Counted from the stretch's first letter, positions 1 through 11,985 are shown. The stretch: DNA of 64,000 nucleotides from Okapia johnstoni (GCA_024291935.2 CM044310.1:117438213-117502212), one strand, 5' to 3'. Translations and numbers: made by a program. The notes: generated by a model from the sequence alone, not told the origin.

Positions 1-598
1 AGAAGCAAGTGTGGACTGCCCTGATGAGGGTTTGTGGGGACAGTCGAGGAGATGCTGAGGGATGACTGTGCCTCCCTCTGTCTCTCTTGGCCCTGTTTCC
101 CTCTGCTTTCTCTGTCTCTGGCCCTTCCCTAGTGTCTGGTTCTCTGACCCTGTCTCCATCTACCTGCTTGCGGGGTTCGGTCACCTGGGGGCACAGAGAC
201 CCCGGACCCTGACCTACAGCTTTGACCATGAAGATGGAGAAGGTCACCAGGAGGGATGTGTGTGTGTGGATGGGGGGTGGGCTCAGACCTCACAGCTGCC
301 CAGACGTGACTTAGGTCCGGGGAGTGGAAGGAGGGGGAGTTGGAGCCAGAGGGAGGGACAGGGCCGGGGTGGCTGGAAGGAGGGAGAAGGGGATGGATGT
401 GGCATCCTTCTGCCCTGCTCTGTGGCCTCACCTCTGTCCTGTCCTGCTTGAGGTTAGGCAGAGGTGGCCCAGTTATTTGGGGATGAATCCAAGAGTGAGC
501 GTGACTGTGTTTGGGGGGTTAGGTCATGTCATGGAGACGCCTCCAGGCTGGCAAGTGGGAAGGATTTGGAATGGGGGCTCCATGGGTGAGAACCCAGG
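1..598. other. Unassigned intergenic sequence, KLK5 side of the KLK4-KLK5 interval
   Basis: No KLK motif (TAAHC, GDSGGP, splice-phased exon) is found on either strand. 400-620 is GT/GA-rich. The short open frames here lack family features. Confidence 0.5.
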
Positions 599-599
599 C

Positions 600-1150
600 T
601 GGGGTGGGGGGTGGAGAGAGGCAGAGACCACGAGATGCAGAGATGGGTAAAGAGACTGGGACCAGAGGCAGAGAAATAAAACCCCAGAAGGATATAGGGA
701 GAGACATAGAGAGAGATGGACTTCCCTGGTGGCTCAGAGGGTAAAGAATCCGCCCCCAATGCAGGAGACCTGGGTTCGATCCCCGGGTTGGGAAGATCCC
801 CTGGGGAAGGGAACAGCTACCCACTCCAGTATTCTGGCCTGGAGAATTCCATGGACTGTACAGTCCACAGTCTTGCAAAGAGTCGGACAAGACTGAGTGA
901 CTTTCACTCATAGAGATGGAGGCAGAGACAGAGCTGGGGAGATGGAGAGCAACAGAAACACACTCAGAGAGAGAACAGGGGGAAGAGATGAAGACAGAGA
1001 GGAGAGACAGAGACCAACAACAGGGAGAGAGACCTACACGGAGGCAGAGATGGGTTGGGACACAGAGGGAGACAGGGAGAGAGAGACACAGAGCAGAAGG
1101 CAGAGAGATGGGCAGAGAACACAGGCAAACACCAAATGACACAGACAGAG
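600..1150. repeat. Purine-rich GAGACA/GAGA low-complexity tract, split by a SINE
   Basis: Degenerate GAGACAGAGA sequence before and after the Bov-A insertion at 719-908. It accounts for the long open frames on both strands. Confidence 0.8.
719..908 (+). mobile_element. Bov-A-type SINE
   Basis: tRNA-Glu-derived head (CTTCCCTGGTGGCTCAG, GGTTCGATCCC B-box) followed by the ruminant tail ending CAAGACTGAGTGAC. Nearly full length. Confidence 0.95.
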
Positions 1151-1196
1151 GTTGTCTAAGCACCCTGGAAGGCATTCTAATTTATTGTTTACTTTT

Positions 1197-1443
1197 AAAA
1201 GTATTTATTTATTCTGGTGCTCCAGGTCTTCGTTGGGGCCCACGGAATCCTCACTGTGTCATGCAGGATCTGTTGTTGCGGGCAGCGCACAGACTCCTAG
1301 TTTGGAGCGAGGACTCAGTAGCTGTGGTGAGTGGGCTTCATTGCTCTGCGGCATGTGGGGATCTTAGATCCCTGACCAGAAATTGAAGCCACTTCCCCTG
1401 CATTGCAAGGTGGATTCTTAACCACTGGACCGCCAGAGAAGTC
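1197..1443 (-). mobile_element. CHR-type SINE
   Basis: Antisense: poly-T-like start, TCTTCGTTGGGGC body, then TTAACCACTGGACC and CCAGAGAAGTC head. Confidence 0.85.
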
Positions 1444-1449
1444 TTCCAA

Positions 1450-2115
1450 GTCATTTTTAAAATAGAGACCGAAGATAAGTTGTAATTTTCCCCAACTTGA
1501 CCCAACCCTAGCCACCCCAAAAAGTGTCACCCCATTCACAAGTCCCCATTGATTCTTTTCTTGGTTGCTCTAGTCCTTTGAGCAGCGCCTCCAAAATGTA
1601 ACTCAGACCTAACCAGGTCTCCCCACCTTGACTCCCCCTCCCCCCCTCTCGTCCATCCCAATCTATTTCTCAGAGGTATGTGGTTCCTGTAAACAGCTCC
1701 AGGAGCCTCCCCAGCTTCCCTCATCCTCTCGGCTCCCCTGTGGTCTGTTCCATGCGGCTCCAACACCCTTCCCTTCGCTCGCTCCCTCGACCACTCCTGC
1801 TGCTCCTTGTATCTTATCTCAAAAGTCACTTCTTCCCAGTGGCCTTGCCTGACCCCCCTCCCAGTCTAATCCAAGGCCCCCACTCTCCTGGCTTTTGTTC
1901 CTTTGTTTTCTTCTCAAAGCATCCTATCCAGGTCTCCAGAGCCCTTGGCACAATTCACACGTGTTACTGTGTTTACTTTTCTAACATCTGCCGCTCTTGT
2001 TAGCCTGGGAGTTCCGTGGGGACAGGGTCCTTGTCTGTTCTGTTCACCATGGAAAATTCAACACTTCCTGTGGAGCAGGCAGGCATTCACTAGGCGTGTG
2101 CTGAACACACGGGTA
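1450..2115 (+). mobile_element. L2-like LINE 3' remnant
   Basis: C-rich body followed by GACAGGGTCCTTGTCTGTTC and a GGCAGGCATTCACTAG end, a typical L2 3' end pattern, heavily diverged. Confidence 0.5.
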
Positions 2116-2119
2116 GGGA

Positions 2120-2320
2120 GAGAGAAACACAGATTCTAAGACAGACACTCAGGGACAGACAGACAGACAGAAAGAGGAAAGACTGATGGACACAAAGTCA
2201 CTGATGGAAAGAACAAACAATAAAAAACAGTAATAACAGCTTACACTTAATAACAGCTCTTTGCACTGGGACAGGAGTAGGGAACTTAATTAAATAATTA
2301 ATGTTGAATTAATTATAATT
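2120..2320. repeat. GACAGACA purine tract and AT-rich spacer
   Basis: Short GACAGACAGACAGA run near 2155 followed by AT-rich unassigned DNA. Confidence 0.5.
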
Positions 2321-2324
2321 ATGG

Positions 2325-2705
2325 CAAGAGCTTACTATGGGCCTATTCTAAGTGGCTTATATGTAATAACTTTATTCACCACCACACCATATGCTCTTAT
2401 TAACTTTATACGAATGAGGAAACGGAAGCACAGAGAGGTTAAGTAGTTTACCCAAGGTCACAGAGGGTTTCCCAGGTGGTGCTGGTGGTAAAGAACCCAC
2501 CTGCCAATGCAGGAGACGTAAGAGGCGCAGGTTCGATCCCTGGGTTGGGAAGATCCCCTGGAGAAGGAAACAGCAACCCACTCCGGTATTCTTGCCTGGA
2601 GAATCCCATGGACAGAGGAGCCTGGTGGGCTACAGTCCATAAGGTCGCCAACAGTCGGATACGACTGAAGTGACTTAGCTGCAGCAGCAAGATCACAGAG
2701 TCTGG
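2325..2705 (+). mobile_element. MIR remnant interrupted by a Bov-A SINE
   Basis: MIR core words (ATGAGGAAACGGAAGCACAG, AGAGGTTAAGTAG, CCCAAGGTCACAGAG) resume after the SINE. GGTCACAGAG before and GATCACAGAG after the SINE form its target-site duplication. Confidence 0.75.
2464..2690 (+). mobile_element. Bov-A-type SINE
   Basis: Head TTTCCCAGGTGGTGCTGG, B-box GGTTCGATCCC, ruminant tail ending in GCAGCAGCA. Confidence 0.95.
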
Positions 2706-2839
2706 GAAAGATGGAGATGGACAAACGGGCAGAGATGGACAGATACAGAGCAGGAGAGAGTTGGAAACATAGTGAAAGGTAGATGCTGAAAGACACACAT
2801 CTCAGGATAATAATGATTAAAAACAAGAAGATCTAACAG

Positions 2840-3075
2840 TTATATATCACTTTTTACTAGGTGCCTTCATGACAGTTTTATGCACACCAACTAGTTCTAA
2901 TTGTCACAATAATCCCACGAGGTACCCATTATTATGCTTAATTTTATGAACGTGGAAAGGGAGGCACAGAGAGGTCAATCAACTTACCCAAAGTCACACA
3001 GCAAAGTGGCAGTGAATCCAGGCATGTGACTCCAGAGCCCGCATCTTGAGCTCTCTGCCATGTGGCCTCCTTCAT
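2840..3075 (+). mobile_element. MIR
   Basis: ACTAGGTGCCTTCATGACAG, CAATCAACTTACCCAAAG and TCACACAGCAAAGTGGCAG are MIR core and tail words. Confidence 0.8.
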
Positions 3076-3464
3076 GAACGTTAGGAAACAGAAGCAGAAG
3101 ATGAGGGACACGTGAGCCGTCTCCACAGGGACACAGGTCATGGGGGTTCAGGATATACCTGTGTCCACGGCCCCTCACCTGAGCCATCTGCCCTCATCCC
3201 CACCTGCAGGTGAGGGGCAGCCTCAGCCAGAGAAGACATAGAGCATCGCTGGGGAGGGGATGAGATGCGGCCACGCCAGCCCCAAGTACCCCTCTCACTG
3301 CACAACTGGAACAGCAAGCCTCTCCCGCTCCCATAGATGGAGCTAAGAAGAGAGTCTTAAATCTCCTGGACACAGTGGAGGGTGGCCGCCTGCTTACAGA
3401 TGTCATCTGCTTTAAGGCCCAAAGCAGCCCTGACCACGTTTTCAGGGGTGTCTGTCCCAGCCCT

Positions 3465-3672
3465 TAGGGTAGCAGCCCCCATTCTTTTGGGGACCAGGAA
3501 CCAGTTTCATGGAAGACAATTTTTCCACAGACCGGGCGTGGGGTGCACGGAGGATGGTTTCAGGATGATTCAAGCACGTTACACTTATTGTGCATTTTAT
3601 TTCTATTATCATCACATCAGCTCCACCTGAGATCATCAAGCATTAGATCCCGGAGGTTGGGGACCCCTGCCT
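3465..3672 (+). mobile_element. Small non-autonomous DNA transposon relic
   Basis: CTTTTGGGGACCAGGAACC at the start and GGTTGGGGACCCCTGC at the end resemble inverted termini of a widespread mammalian element. The family name is not assigned. Confidence 0.5.
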
Positions 3673-4191
3673 TAGGGAACTCACCCCCAAGTTCTACCTG
3701 GTAAACTCAGGAAATGCCTTTAGGCTGGGTCTGAACCAACTTAAGGGTGACAGGTACAGGGGTTTCCCCTATTTCATTCAATAACTAAAACCACGTTGGC
3801 ATAGATTGTATTACCTGAAGAGAAGTGCCCCACCCCCGCCCCTTATTATGGGTAATGGGCGATTTTGTAGGAAAACTGCCTGCTGAAGTCATCTCCACTT
3901 CCTACTCCTGTCCCGGGGGAGAGAGAGGCCAACACCTGGGGTGGGGGTCCACCCCGAAGCAGGGACAACGGAACCAGGGCTTTGGGGGGGAGATTTACTG
4001 GGGTGAGAGAATTGGAGCCCGGAGAACTACAGAGACCACAGCCTGCCCACTTGTGAGCTGGGGAGATGGCTGTGGGCTGTGGGGACCACTACTGGGGTGT
4101 CTCCTGGACACTTTGCAGGGACAGGGTATGGGGCTAGGGGGGTGGTGCTCAGTGGATGTCAAAGGAGCAGAAGTTAAGACAGTAGCCCTCG
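3673..4191. other. Unassigned intergenic sequence
   Basis: No gene motif or confident repeat seen; a 126-codon open frame at 3825-4205 has no family features. Confidence 0.4.
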
Positions 4192-4373
4192 TGGGACTTC
4201 CCTAGTGGTCCAGCAGCTAAGCTCCATGCTCCCAATGCAGGGGACCTGGGTTCAGCCTCTGGTCAGGGAACTAGATACCACATGTCAGAACTAATAGTTC
4301 AAATGCCACAACCATAGATCCTGAGTGTGGCAACTAAGACCTAGCACAGCGCAAAAAAAAAAAAAAAAAAAAA
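4192..4373 (+). mobile_element. CHR-type SINE with poly(A)
   Basis: Head GGGACTTCCCTAGTGGTCC, body GGGTTCAGCCTCTGGTCAGG, ending in a run of about 20 A. Confidence 0.9.
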
Positions 4374-4880
4374 GACAGTGAGTAGCCCCCATGGACCAAC
4401 GGCCTGGACATTCCTCCTTTTCCCTCTATTTTCAAGCTAAGTTATGTCATCCTCCTGCAGAAGAAAATGGGACCCTGCAAGTGACAGACATTTCCTGCCA
4501 GACTGGTGGGATATGGGGTTGGGGGAGGACCAGTGGGCTTGAAGCAGATTAAAATCCATTTAGATCTTTGCTGTCCAAACAGCAGCAACCATCGGCGTCT
4601 ATTGGGCACTCAAAACGTGGCCAGTGTGTGGTTAAAGAACTGGCTTTCACTGTTTAGTTAATTTCAGCGAGTTTCAGCATAAATGCCAACACTTGGTTCA
4701 ATTATTGGGAAAGTTTTAAGTTCTTATGGAACCAGCCAGGTACCTGAATCCACCTTTTCAACTCTTAAGTTTTACAGGCTCTAAAATAAAGACCTAGAAT
4801 TCCAAATGAAAATGTAACATTCTAATGGAAATGCTGCTGTAGATGTGAAATAGTCACCAGATTTTTAGTTTTCTAAAGCT
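4374..4880. other. Unassigned intergenic sequence
   Basis: AT-rich unique-looking DNA; 4590-4800 resembles an old interspersed repeat but is not assignable. Confidence 0.4.
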
Positions 4881-5012
4881 TACTTTATTTATTTTTGTCT
4901 GTGCTGGGGCTTCGTTGCTGCTTGAGAGATTGTTCTAGCTGCAGCGAGCGGGGACTACTCTCTAGTAGCGGTGCGCAGGCCTCTCACTGAGGGTGGCTTC
5001 TCTTGTTGAGTA
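4881..5012 (-). mobile_element. CHR-type SINE fragment
   Basis: TTTATTTATTTTTGTCTGTG then GCTTCGTTGCTGCT and GGCTTCTCTTGTTGAG; the tRNA-like head is missing. Confidence 0.75.
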
Positions 5013-5154
5013 GCAACAGTAGCTACTAGAAAATTTTAAAATACTTAGGCAGTTGCTGCTATATTTTGATTGGACAGTGCCGGTGTGAAGGGAATAGGAA
5101 TCAAAGATTAGCAACACAAAAAAGCTTAAGCACTTTGTAAACTGGTGTGAATGG

Positions 5155-5582
5155 GGACGTGAGATGGATGTGAGAGTTGGATCATAATAAAGAAGGCTGA
5201 GTGCCAAAGAATAGATGCTTTCAATTTGTGGTGCTGGAGAAAACTCTTGAAGGTCCCTTGGACTGCAAGGAGATTCAACCAGTCAATCAGAAAGGAATTC
5301 AACCCTTGAATATTCATTGGAAGGAATGATGCTGAAGCTAAAGCTTTAATACTTTGGCCACCTGATTCGAAGAGATGACTCACCGGAAAAGACCCTGATG
5401 CTGGGAAAGATTGAGGGCATAAGGAGAAGAGGGTGACAGAGGATGAGATGCTTGGATGGCATCACTGACTCAATGGACATGAGTATGAGCAAACTCTGGG
5501 AGATAGTGAAGGACAGGGAATCCTAGCATGCTGCAGTCCATCAGTTTGCAGAGGCGGACACGACTGAGCGACTGAACGACAA
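5155..5582 (+). mobile_element. BovB (RTE) LINE 3' fragment
   Basis: GAGTTGGATCATAATAAAG, TTGGACTGCAAGGAGATTC, AAGACCCTGATGCTGGGAA and the CACGACTGAGCGACTGAACG end. Confidence 0.95.
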
Positions 5583-6327
5583 TGTGATGGGGGACCAGAG
5601 AGTTTCTTTTTTTTCCCGGCTGTTCTTGGCACCCACGAGTTTCACTGATCTTAAAAAAAAAAAAAAAAGAGCTCTGGAAATGGCAGACTTTTTGTCTGGG
5701 CTGATCCACAAATAGCCTTCAACTGCAAGAAAGACCTCTCTAAGGCATATACCTGATCCAAAAGACTTCTGATCACACTCAGAATAGAAGTTAGAAAACG
5801 TACCAGGACCCAAAGGCCCAACCACACTCTATGTGCCTTTGTTCTAGGTTTTCCACAAAAGTTAACTCAATGCATCGCGCCTCTCTGTGCCCAACGACTG
5901 TGCAACACTGCCCCCTTGTGGATCTGGAGACACACAAGGAGAGAGTTCCGAGGCTGGGAGGGGTTCAGGGACAAAGGAGGGACCCCAGGGTCTCGGGTCG
6001 GTCTCCCTGGGCCCCGACATCCAGCTCTGGACCCAGACGTGGGAGCAGAGGAGGCTGGTGCAACCCCGGCTGGTGACGCGAGCAGGGACCGCCACGTGAG
6101 CTTTGCCCCTGGTGAGCTCCGAGCCTTGCGCTCTGTGAGCTTGAGTCTCGATCCTGACCTTGGGTGTATCAGGAACCAAAAGGAAGGGCTCAGAAATCTG
6201 ACCTCTGGAGTCAGATTTGCTCCAGCAAGAGCTTGAGCGAGCCACGGAGTGCTTCTGGTCTTAGAAGTCGGCCACTGTTATCTCCAATTATTGCTGCTAA
6301 TACAATGAGTCCAAGAAGACTCTGTTT
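5583..6327. other. Unassigned intergenic sequence
   Basis: Contains an A-run near 5654 and a moderately GC-rich part (5900-6130). No KLK exon or confident repeat recognised. Confidence 0.4.
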
Positions 6328-6471
6328 ATTTATTTACTTTATTTCTGGTTATTTCTTTATTTGGCCACACCGTGTAGCTTGTGGGAGCTTAGTTCCCGGA
6401 CCAGGGACCGAACCCAGGCCCTCAGCAGTCAAAGTGCTGAGCCCTAACCACTGGGCCTCCAGGGAATTCCC
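6328..6471 (-). mobile_element. CHR-type SINE
   Basis: TTTATTTATTTACTTTATT, TTGGCCACACCGTGTAGC, GGACCAGGGACCGAACCC, CCAGGGAATTCCC. Confidence 0.85.
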
Positions 6472-6617
6472 ATCTCTGTTTATTCTTGAATCATGGTGAC
6501 CCTGGGTGTCTTCCAGAACCATGTCCTCTGTGCACCCAGATACCCAGAAATGATCATGCTGAAATAATGGGGATAATAAAAATAATGAGGATAATAAATC
6601 CCTCCCATGCATTGAGT

Positions 6618-6828
6618 GGGCTTCCCTCATAGCACAGCTGGTAAAGAATCTGCCTGCAACGCAGGAGACCCAGGTTTTATTCCTGGATTGGGAAGATCCC
6701 CCGGAGAAGGAAATGGCAACCCACTCCAGTGTTCTTGCCTGGAAAATTCCACGGACAGAGGAGCCTGGCGGGCCACAGTCCATGGGGTCACAAGAGTTGG
6801 ACACTACTTAGCGACTAAACCACCATGC
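6618..6828 (+). mobile_element. Bov-A-type SINE
   Basis: GGCTTCCCTCATAGCACAGC head; tail ACAGTCCATGGGGTCACAAG and TTAGCGACTAAACCACC. Confidence 0.95.
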
Positions 6829-7044
6829 CTTGTTTAGCTTGTGTTATTGTTCTTAATCTCAGGGGATAAAATTATGAGCCTGTCTTTTTACAAAAGCAGA
6901 GATAGGTTCAGAAATGTGACTTCCCCCATTATGAAAGGAAATCAGTTTTTCTCAGAAAACTCCCCGCTGGCTGTATTTTTAGGGTGGCGGGGGAGGTGAA
7001 AACAAAGTCCTTCTTTGTTTTTACATACTTGGGGGAACATGTTA

Positions 7045-7255
7045 ACACTAATGGTTAACATATGCTGAGTGCATGCTCTGTGAACTTGTTCCAACAGCTT
7101 CACTCAGATTAACTTGCTAATATGCCCATTAACCTTAAGAAGTTGCTACCATTGTCTGTCTCCACTCTAAGCAGGGAGAAACGCAGGCGAAGAGAGATTC
7201 GAGTCACCTTCTGAGGCTATCACGGTAAGAAATAGCTGGATTTGAACCCAGGGAG
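7045..7255 (+). mobile_element. MIR remnant
   Basis: Diverged MIR: TGCTGAGTGCATGCTCTGTG through TAGCTGGATTTGAACCCAGG. Confidence 0.65.
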
Positions 7256-7268
7256 AGTTGCATGAGAA

Positions 7269-7270
<2 letters not shown>

Positions 7271-7325
<55 letters not shown>
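7271..7325. repeat. (TG)27 microsatellite
   Basis: An uninterrupted TG run of about 55 bp, likely length-polymorphic. Confidence 0.98.
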
Positions 7326-7327
<2 letters not shown>

Positions 7328-7384
7328 CGTCATTCCCACTTCACTTTTGAAAAGTAGAAACAAGTAGATTTATTTAAATAAAAA

Positions 7385-7657
7385 TATTTATTTATGTATG
7401 TGGCTGTGTCAAGTCTTAGCTGCTGCACATGGGATCTTAACTGTGTCATGCGGGATCTTTCTTGGGGAGCAGGGACTCTCTAGCTGCGGCTCCAGGGCTC
7501 TACAGCACCTGGGCTTAGCTGCTCCTGGCATGTGGGATCTTCCCCGGCCAGGGATCGAGCCCGTGTCTCCGGCGCTGGTAGGTGGATTCCTATCCACTTG
7601 TCACCAGGGAAATCTTCCAGGAGGGTTCTTGACCAGTGGACCACCAGGGAAGTCTCT
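7385..7657 (-). mobile_element. CHR-type SINE
   Basis: TATTTATGTATGTGGCTGTG, GGGACTCTCTAGCTGCGG, GGCCAGGGATCGAGCCCG, GGACCACCAGGGAAGTC. An extra internal head-like segment near 7590-7620 suggests a rearranged copy. Confidence 0.85.
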
Positions 7658-7659
7658 CC

Positions 7660-8509
7660 GACTTCATTTTTGAATAGGTATTGTTTCCACGTGGCACAGA
7701 AACAAAGTATGTTTATTAAAAACATACAGAGTGATAAACCTCCATCGTGACCTTGCCTGCCTTTGAGCCTGTCCCCGCCCCTTCTTCCAAGCATAACGAC
7801 CAGAATGTTTTTCTTGGGTCATCTTCAAGGGTTTCACTGCACATGAACCATTAAATGCAGAGATGTCTTCTCATTTTTGTCTTGGTTTTAGCCACCAGGC
7901 TGGGCTCCTTGAAAAGTAAGGTGTCTCCTGGTGTTCAAAACATCTGGTTGAAATGAACCATTTAGATACTGAGAAAACAAATTGAATTTGAGGAAGTCTA
8001 ACTCCTGGGCCTGCAGAAATGAACTGGGTCTTTGCTACATCTCCAGCGGGAGATGATGAGTGTAAATAAAGAATAGCTCCTTATCTTATGTGACTGCTAT
8101 CAAAGTGCATTATAAACAGTAAAGTTTTTGGAAATGGCAATACACAATTTATGAGAATTACAATAGATCTGCATTTGTTTCTACTGTATCTTTAAGGCTG
8201 GTCTAAGAGTCACAGGCAGCTAACAATAAGGGTACATGAGAAAAAAAAAAATCACATTTGGTGAATTCTTTTTCGTGATATAAGCATTAGAAAAACTTGT
8301 AATGCTGAGTTAGTTTCAAGGTTTGTGCAACACTGTTTAGATAATTACGTAAGTTATAAAACAATGGCTGGTGTGAAAACTACAGATGATTCATAATTAT
8401 ATCTATGAACATAAAGCTCTCTATTGGGAAGGTTTCCAGTCTGGGAGAACTCAGTGGGAGGCATTCCTCCACCCACGCCCAAGGGACCTTCCTACTCATT
8501 CTGTGGTGA
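7660..8509. other. Unassigned intergenic sequence
   Basis: AT-rich. No coding or repeat signature that I can name, though parts may be old LINE. Confidence 0.4.
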
Positions 8510-9075
8510 CTGTTGTTGTTCAGTCGCTCAGTCCTGTCTGACTCTTTGCAATCCCATGAACCGCAGGCTCCTCTGTCCTCCACTGTCTCCCAGATCTTGC
8601 TCAATTTCATGTCCATTGAGTTGGTGAGGCTATCTAACCATCTCATCCTCTGTCGTCCCCTTCGTCTTCTTGCCTTCAATCTTTCCCAGCATCAGGGTCT
8701 TTTCCAGTGAGTCAGTTCTTCGCATCAGGTGGCTAAAGTATTGGAGCTTTAGCATCAGCATCAGTCCATCCAATGAATATTCAGGGTTGATTTCCTTTCG
8801 GATTGACTGGTTTGATCTCTTTGCAGTCCAAGGGACTCTCAAGAGTCTTCTCTAGCACCACAGTTCAAAAGCATCGATTCTTCAGCGCTCAGGCTTCTTT
8901 ATGGTCCAACTCTCCCATCTGTACATGACTAGTGGAAGAAACCATAGCTTTGACTATACAGACTTTTGTTGGCATAGTGATGTCTCTGCTTTTCGATACG
9001 CTGTCTAGTTTCGTCATAGCTTTCCTTCCAAGGAGCAAGCATCTTTTCATTTCATGGCTGCAGTTACCGTCCTGT
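8510..9075 (-). mobile_element. BovB LINE 3' fragment
   Basis: Antisense: TTGTTGTTCAGTCGCTCAG start, CCCAGCATCAGGGTC, CTCTTTGCAGTCCAAGGGAC, CCAAGGAGCAAGCATCTTTT. Confidence 0.95.
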
Positions 9076-9257
9076 GGGTGGAAAGAGAACACTGAAAATA
9101 GAACAGATTAGACAGTCAAAAGTGCACATAGAGAGATCTAGAACAGTGACCACAGTACACGTCCAATGCAGAAATATCTGCGTTGTTGGTTGCAGTATGC
9201 AGGAGCGTTAGTTGGGTCTAAAGCTCTAAAGTCATGTGAACTCATGAGTAGCAGCAA

Positions 9258-9349
9258 GTGGGATCTAGTTCCCTGATTAGGAATTGAGCCTGCACCCCCT
9301 GCATTGGGAGCTTGGAGTCTTAGCCACTGGACCACCTGGGAAGTCCCCC
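9258..9349 (-). mobile_element. CHR-type SINE, 5' half
   Basis: CCCTGATTAGGAATTGAGCC to GGACCACCTGGGAAGTCCC. Confidence 0.8.
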
Positions 9350-9495
9350 AAGCTGCAGTTTTGCAAGGTGAAAAAGTTCTGGAGATCGGCCATACGACAA
9401 TGTGAGTGTACTTAGCACTACTGAACTGCATGCTTAAAAGTGCACAAGATAGTACATAATTTTACATTATGCATTTTTACCACAAGATATTAAAA
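9350..9495 (+). mobile_element. Old L1 3' end
   Basis: GTTTTGCAAGGTGAAAAAG, TGTGAGTGTACTTAGCACTA and TTTTACCACAAGATATT match the recurrent 3' end of L1M-class elements. Confidence 0.65.
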
Positions 9496-9804
9496 AAGAC
9501 CTCCTGATGCTGGAATTGGTAACAAAGTTTGTGACACATCATTTAGTTAGTTAACATGAGTTACATACAATGACTAAGAGTGAAAATTAGAGATGACTCT
9601 CTTGTTATCAGTGCAGGTAAATGATACCGCCCCGAAGCTTCCCTGGCATATTTCTTAAGGTACATTGTTTTTAAAAGCTATAGAAGCTCTGGACAAACTC
9701 CTCATTGTGAAGATGAACAGTTTCACTCTTTTGTGTCTAATGCCCTGCAGGAGTGTTTTGGTAGAGTCAGTTCTTGACAGTTTTTCTTGAGTGTGTATGT
9801 GTGT
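9496..9804. other. Unassigned intergenic sequence
   Basis: AT-rich, no recognised feature. Confidence 0.4.
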
Positions 9805-9998
9805 GTTAGTTGCTCAGTCGTGTCCGGCTTTTCACGACCCCATGGACTATAGCCCCCCAAGGCTCCTCTGTCTGTGGAATTCTCCAGGCAAGAATACTGG
9901 AGTGGGTGGCCATTCCCTTCTCCAGGGGATCTTCCTGACCCCGGGATGGAACCTGCGTCTCTTAAGTCTCCTGCATTGGCATTAACACTAGTGCCACT
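9805..9998 (-). mobile_element. Bov-A-type SINE
   Basis: TAGTTGCTCAGTCGTGTCCG through GGCAAGAATACTGGAGTGGG to a head degraded to GCATTAACACTAGTGCCAC. Confidence 0.92.
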
Positions 9999-10549
9999 CA
10001 ATGCCTCCACAGCACACATAGGAAAATGTCCACATCGGCTTTCTCTGGATGGTTGAATCACTATGTGGTTTTATTTTCTTCATTCACATACCTCCGTGTA
10101 CGTGTTCCTCCATGTAACTAAATAGTTGACGAGAGAATTTTTAAATAGAAGAGTTCCAGATCATAAATATAGGAGAGTGATAAAGTTATAAAATCACCAT
10201 TTTGTGACCCATAACGAAGCAGTGCATCTGGGCTATGGTCATGGTTGACTGCTAAAGCCAGTAGGTGGAAAGCAGATGGGAACTTTACAATAGATGGGTC
10301 AGGCTGACGACACTGGAATCCTAATATCACAAAGAGAGACAACTCGACAGCAAGTATCTCTTGATTTGCTGTGACAGTAAGGCTCGGCAGCAGCTCTGAA
10401 ATATTTTGCTCCTAGCTTGGACCTGAAGGAGGTCATGCTTTTTGCTCCAACTACCAGAGGATGGAGAAACACGTTAAATAGGCCCACAGAGAGCCTATCA
10501 GGAGAATCTGTGATGTGCAAATTTCCAGGATGTTTTCATTAACAATAAA
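9999..10549. other. Unassigned intergenic sequence
   Basis: AT-rich DNA without a recognised gene. Possibly the older part of the following BovB or other LINE. Confidence 0.35.
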
Positions 10550-11438
10550 CACATTGTTCAAGATTGGGAAAGGAGGATGTCAAGGCTGTATATTGTCACC
10601 CTGTTTATTTAACTTCTATGCAGAGTACATCATGTGAAATGCCTGGCTGGATTAATCACACACTGGAATCAAGATTGCTGGGAGAAATATCAACAACTTC
10701 AGATATGCAGGTGATACTACTCTAATGGCAGAAAGTGAAGAAGAACTAAAGAGCCTCTTGATGGGGATGAAAAAGGACAATGAAAAAGCTGGCCTAAAAC
10801 TCAACATTCCAAAAACTAAGAGAAAAAGTGGAAACAGTGACAAATTTTATTTTCTTGAGCTCCAGAATCACTGTGGATGGAGAATGCAGCGATGAAACTA
10901 AAAGAAGCTTGCTCCTTGGAAGAAAAACTATGACAAACCTAGACTGTGTGTTTAAGAGCAGACACATCACTTTGCTGACAAAGGTGTATATAGTCAAAGC
11001 TATGTTTTTTCCAGTAGTCATGTACGGATGTGAGAGCTGGACCCTAAAGAAGACTGAGCGACGAAGAATTGATGCTTTTAAATTGTGGTGCTGGAGAAGA
11101 CTCTTGAGAGTCCCTTGAACTGCAAGGAGATCAAACCAGTTAATCTGAAAGAAAATCAACCTTGAATATTCATTGGGAGGATTGATGCTGAAGCTCGAAT
11201 ACTTTGACCACCTGATGTGAAAAGCTGATTCACTGAGAAAGACCCTGATGCTGGAAAAGATTGAAGGCAGGAGGAGAAGGGGATGACAGAGGTTGAGATG
11301 GTTGGATGGCGTCACCGACTTGATGGACATGAGCCTGAGCAAACTCTAGGAGATAGTGAAGGACGGGAAAGCCTGGCGTGCTGCAGTCCATGGGGTTGCA
11401 AAGAGTGGGACATGACTTAGTGACTGAACAACAACAGT
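10550..11438 (+). mobile_element. BovB LINE fragment including part of the RT region
   Basis: TGTCAAGGCTGTATATTGTC (RT domain region) through AGATATGCAGGTGATACTAC to the 3' end GACTGAACAACAACAG. Frame is broken by stops, so it is not functional. Confidence 0.95.
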
Positions 11439-11449
11439 AAAACCTTTAT

Positions 11450-11985
11450 CAGTATGTAGAACATTTATTGTCATTTTCTGCCAGTGCCCCATCAATCTGC
11501 ACCCCCACCCAAGAGGCAAGCAGTATTCTGATTTCTTTCCACTATAAGTTAGTTTTGCTTGCTGTTCATATAAATGGAGATATAAATATATCCCTTTCGT
11601 GTAAGGCGCTTTCATCTTGAGATTCACTCAGTGGTAACTGATTCCTTTTGATGACTGAGGCATATCCCACTGCTGGACTCCACCACAGTTTTGTTTATAC
11701 ATTCTCCCATCGATGGACGCCTGGGCTGGTTCCAGTCCTCTCCAAATAAAGCCGCTGTGAACATTTGTCTGATGGTGGTTTTCGGCTGCACTTCTCTCAT
11801 GATTAAAGATGTTGAGACCTTTTCACTTGCTTTTTGCCCATTTGCCTATCTTCTGTTGTAAGTTCAGTTCAGTCGCTCAATCATGTCCAACTCTTTGAGA
11901 CCCCATGGACTGCAGCTCGCCAGGCTTCCCAGTCCAGCACCAACTCCCCGAACTTGCTCAAACTTTCTGTTGTAAAGTAGATCTA
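11450..11985 (+). mobile_element. Old L1 3' remnant with a BovB/Bov-A fragment inside
   Basis: L1M-type words (CACTGCTGGACTCCACC, AAATAAAGCCGCTGTGAACA, TTTTTGCCCATTTGCC) continue on both sides of an inserted fragment at 11862-11965. Confidence 0.6.
11862..11965 (-). mobile_element. BovB/Bov-A fragment with target-site duplication
   Basis: TTCAGTTCAGTCGCTCAATC to CCGAACTTGCTCAAACT, flanked by repeats of TTCTGTTGTAA on both sides. Confidence 0.8.

Noticed and set aside
1..450. Possible KLK4 exon at the left edge
   Set aside because: Neither strand gives a signal peptide or catalytic motif of KLK4 with splice sites.
519..1175. 218-codon minus-strand open frame
   Set aside because: Serine/leucine-rich translation of the purine tract and a Bov-A SINE.
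4192..4373. tRNA gene suggested by A- and B-box sequences
   Set aside because: The boxes belong to tRNA-derived SINEs; no cloverleaf with anticodon stem is present here or in the other SINE heads.
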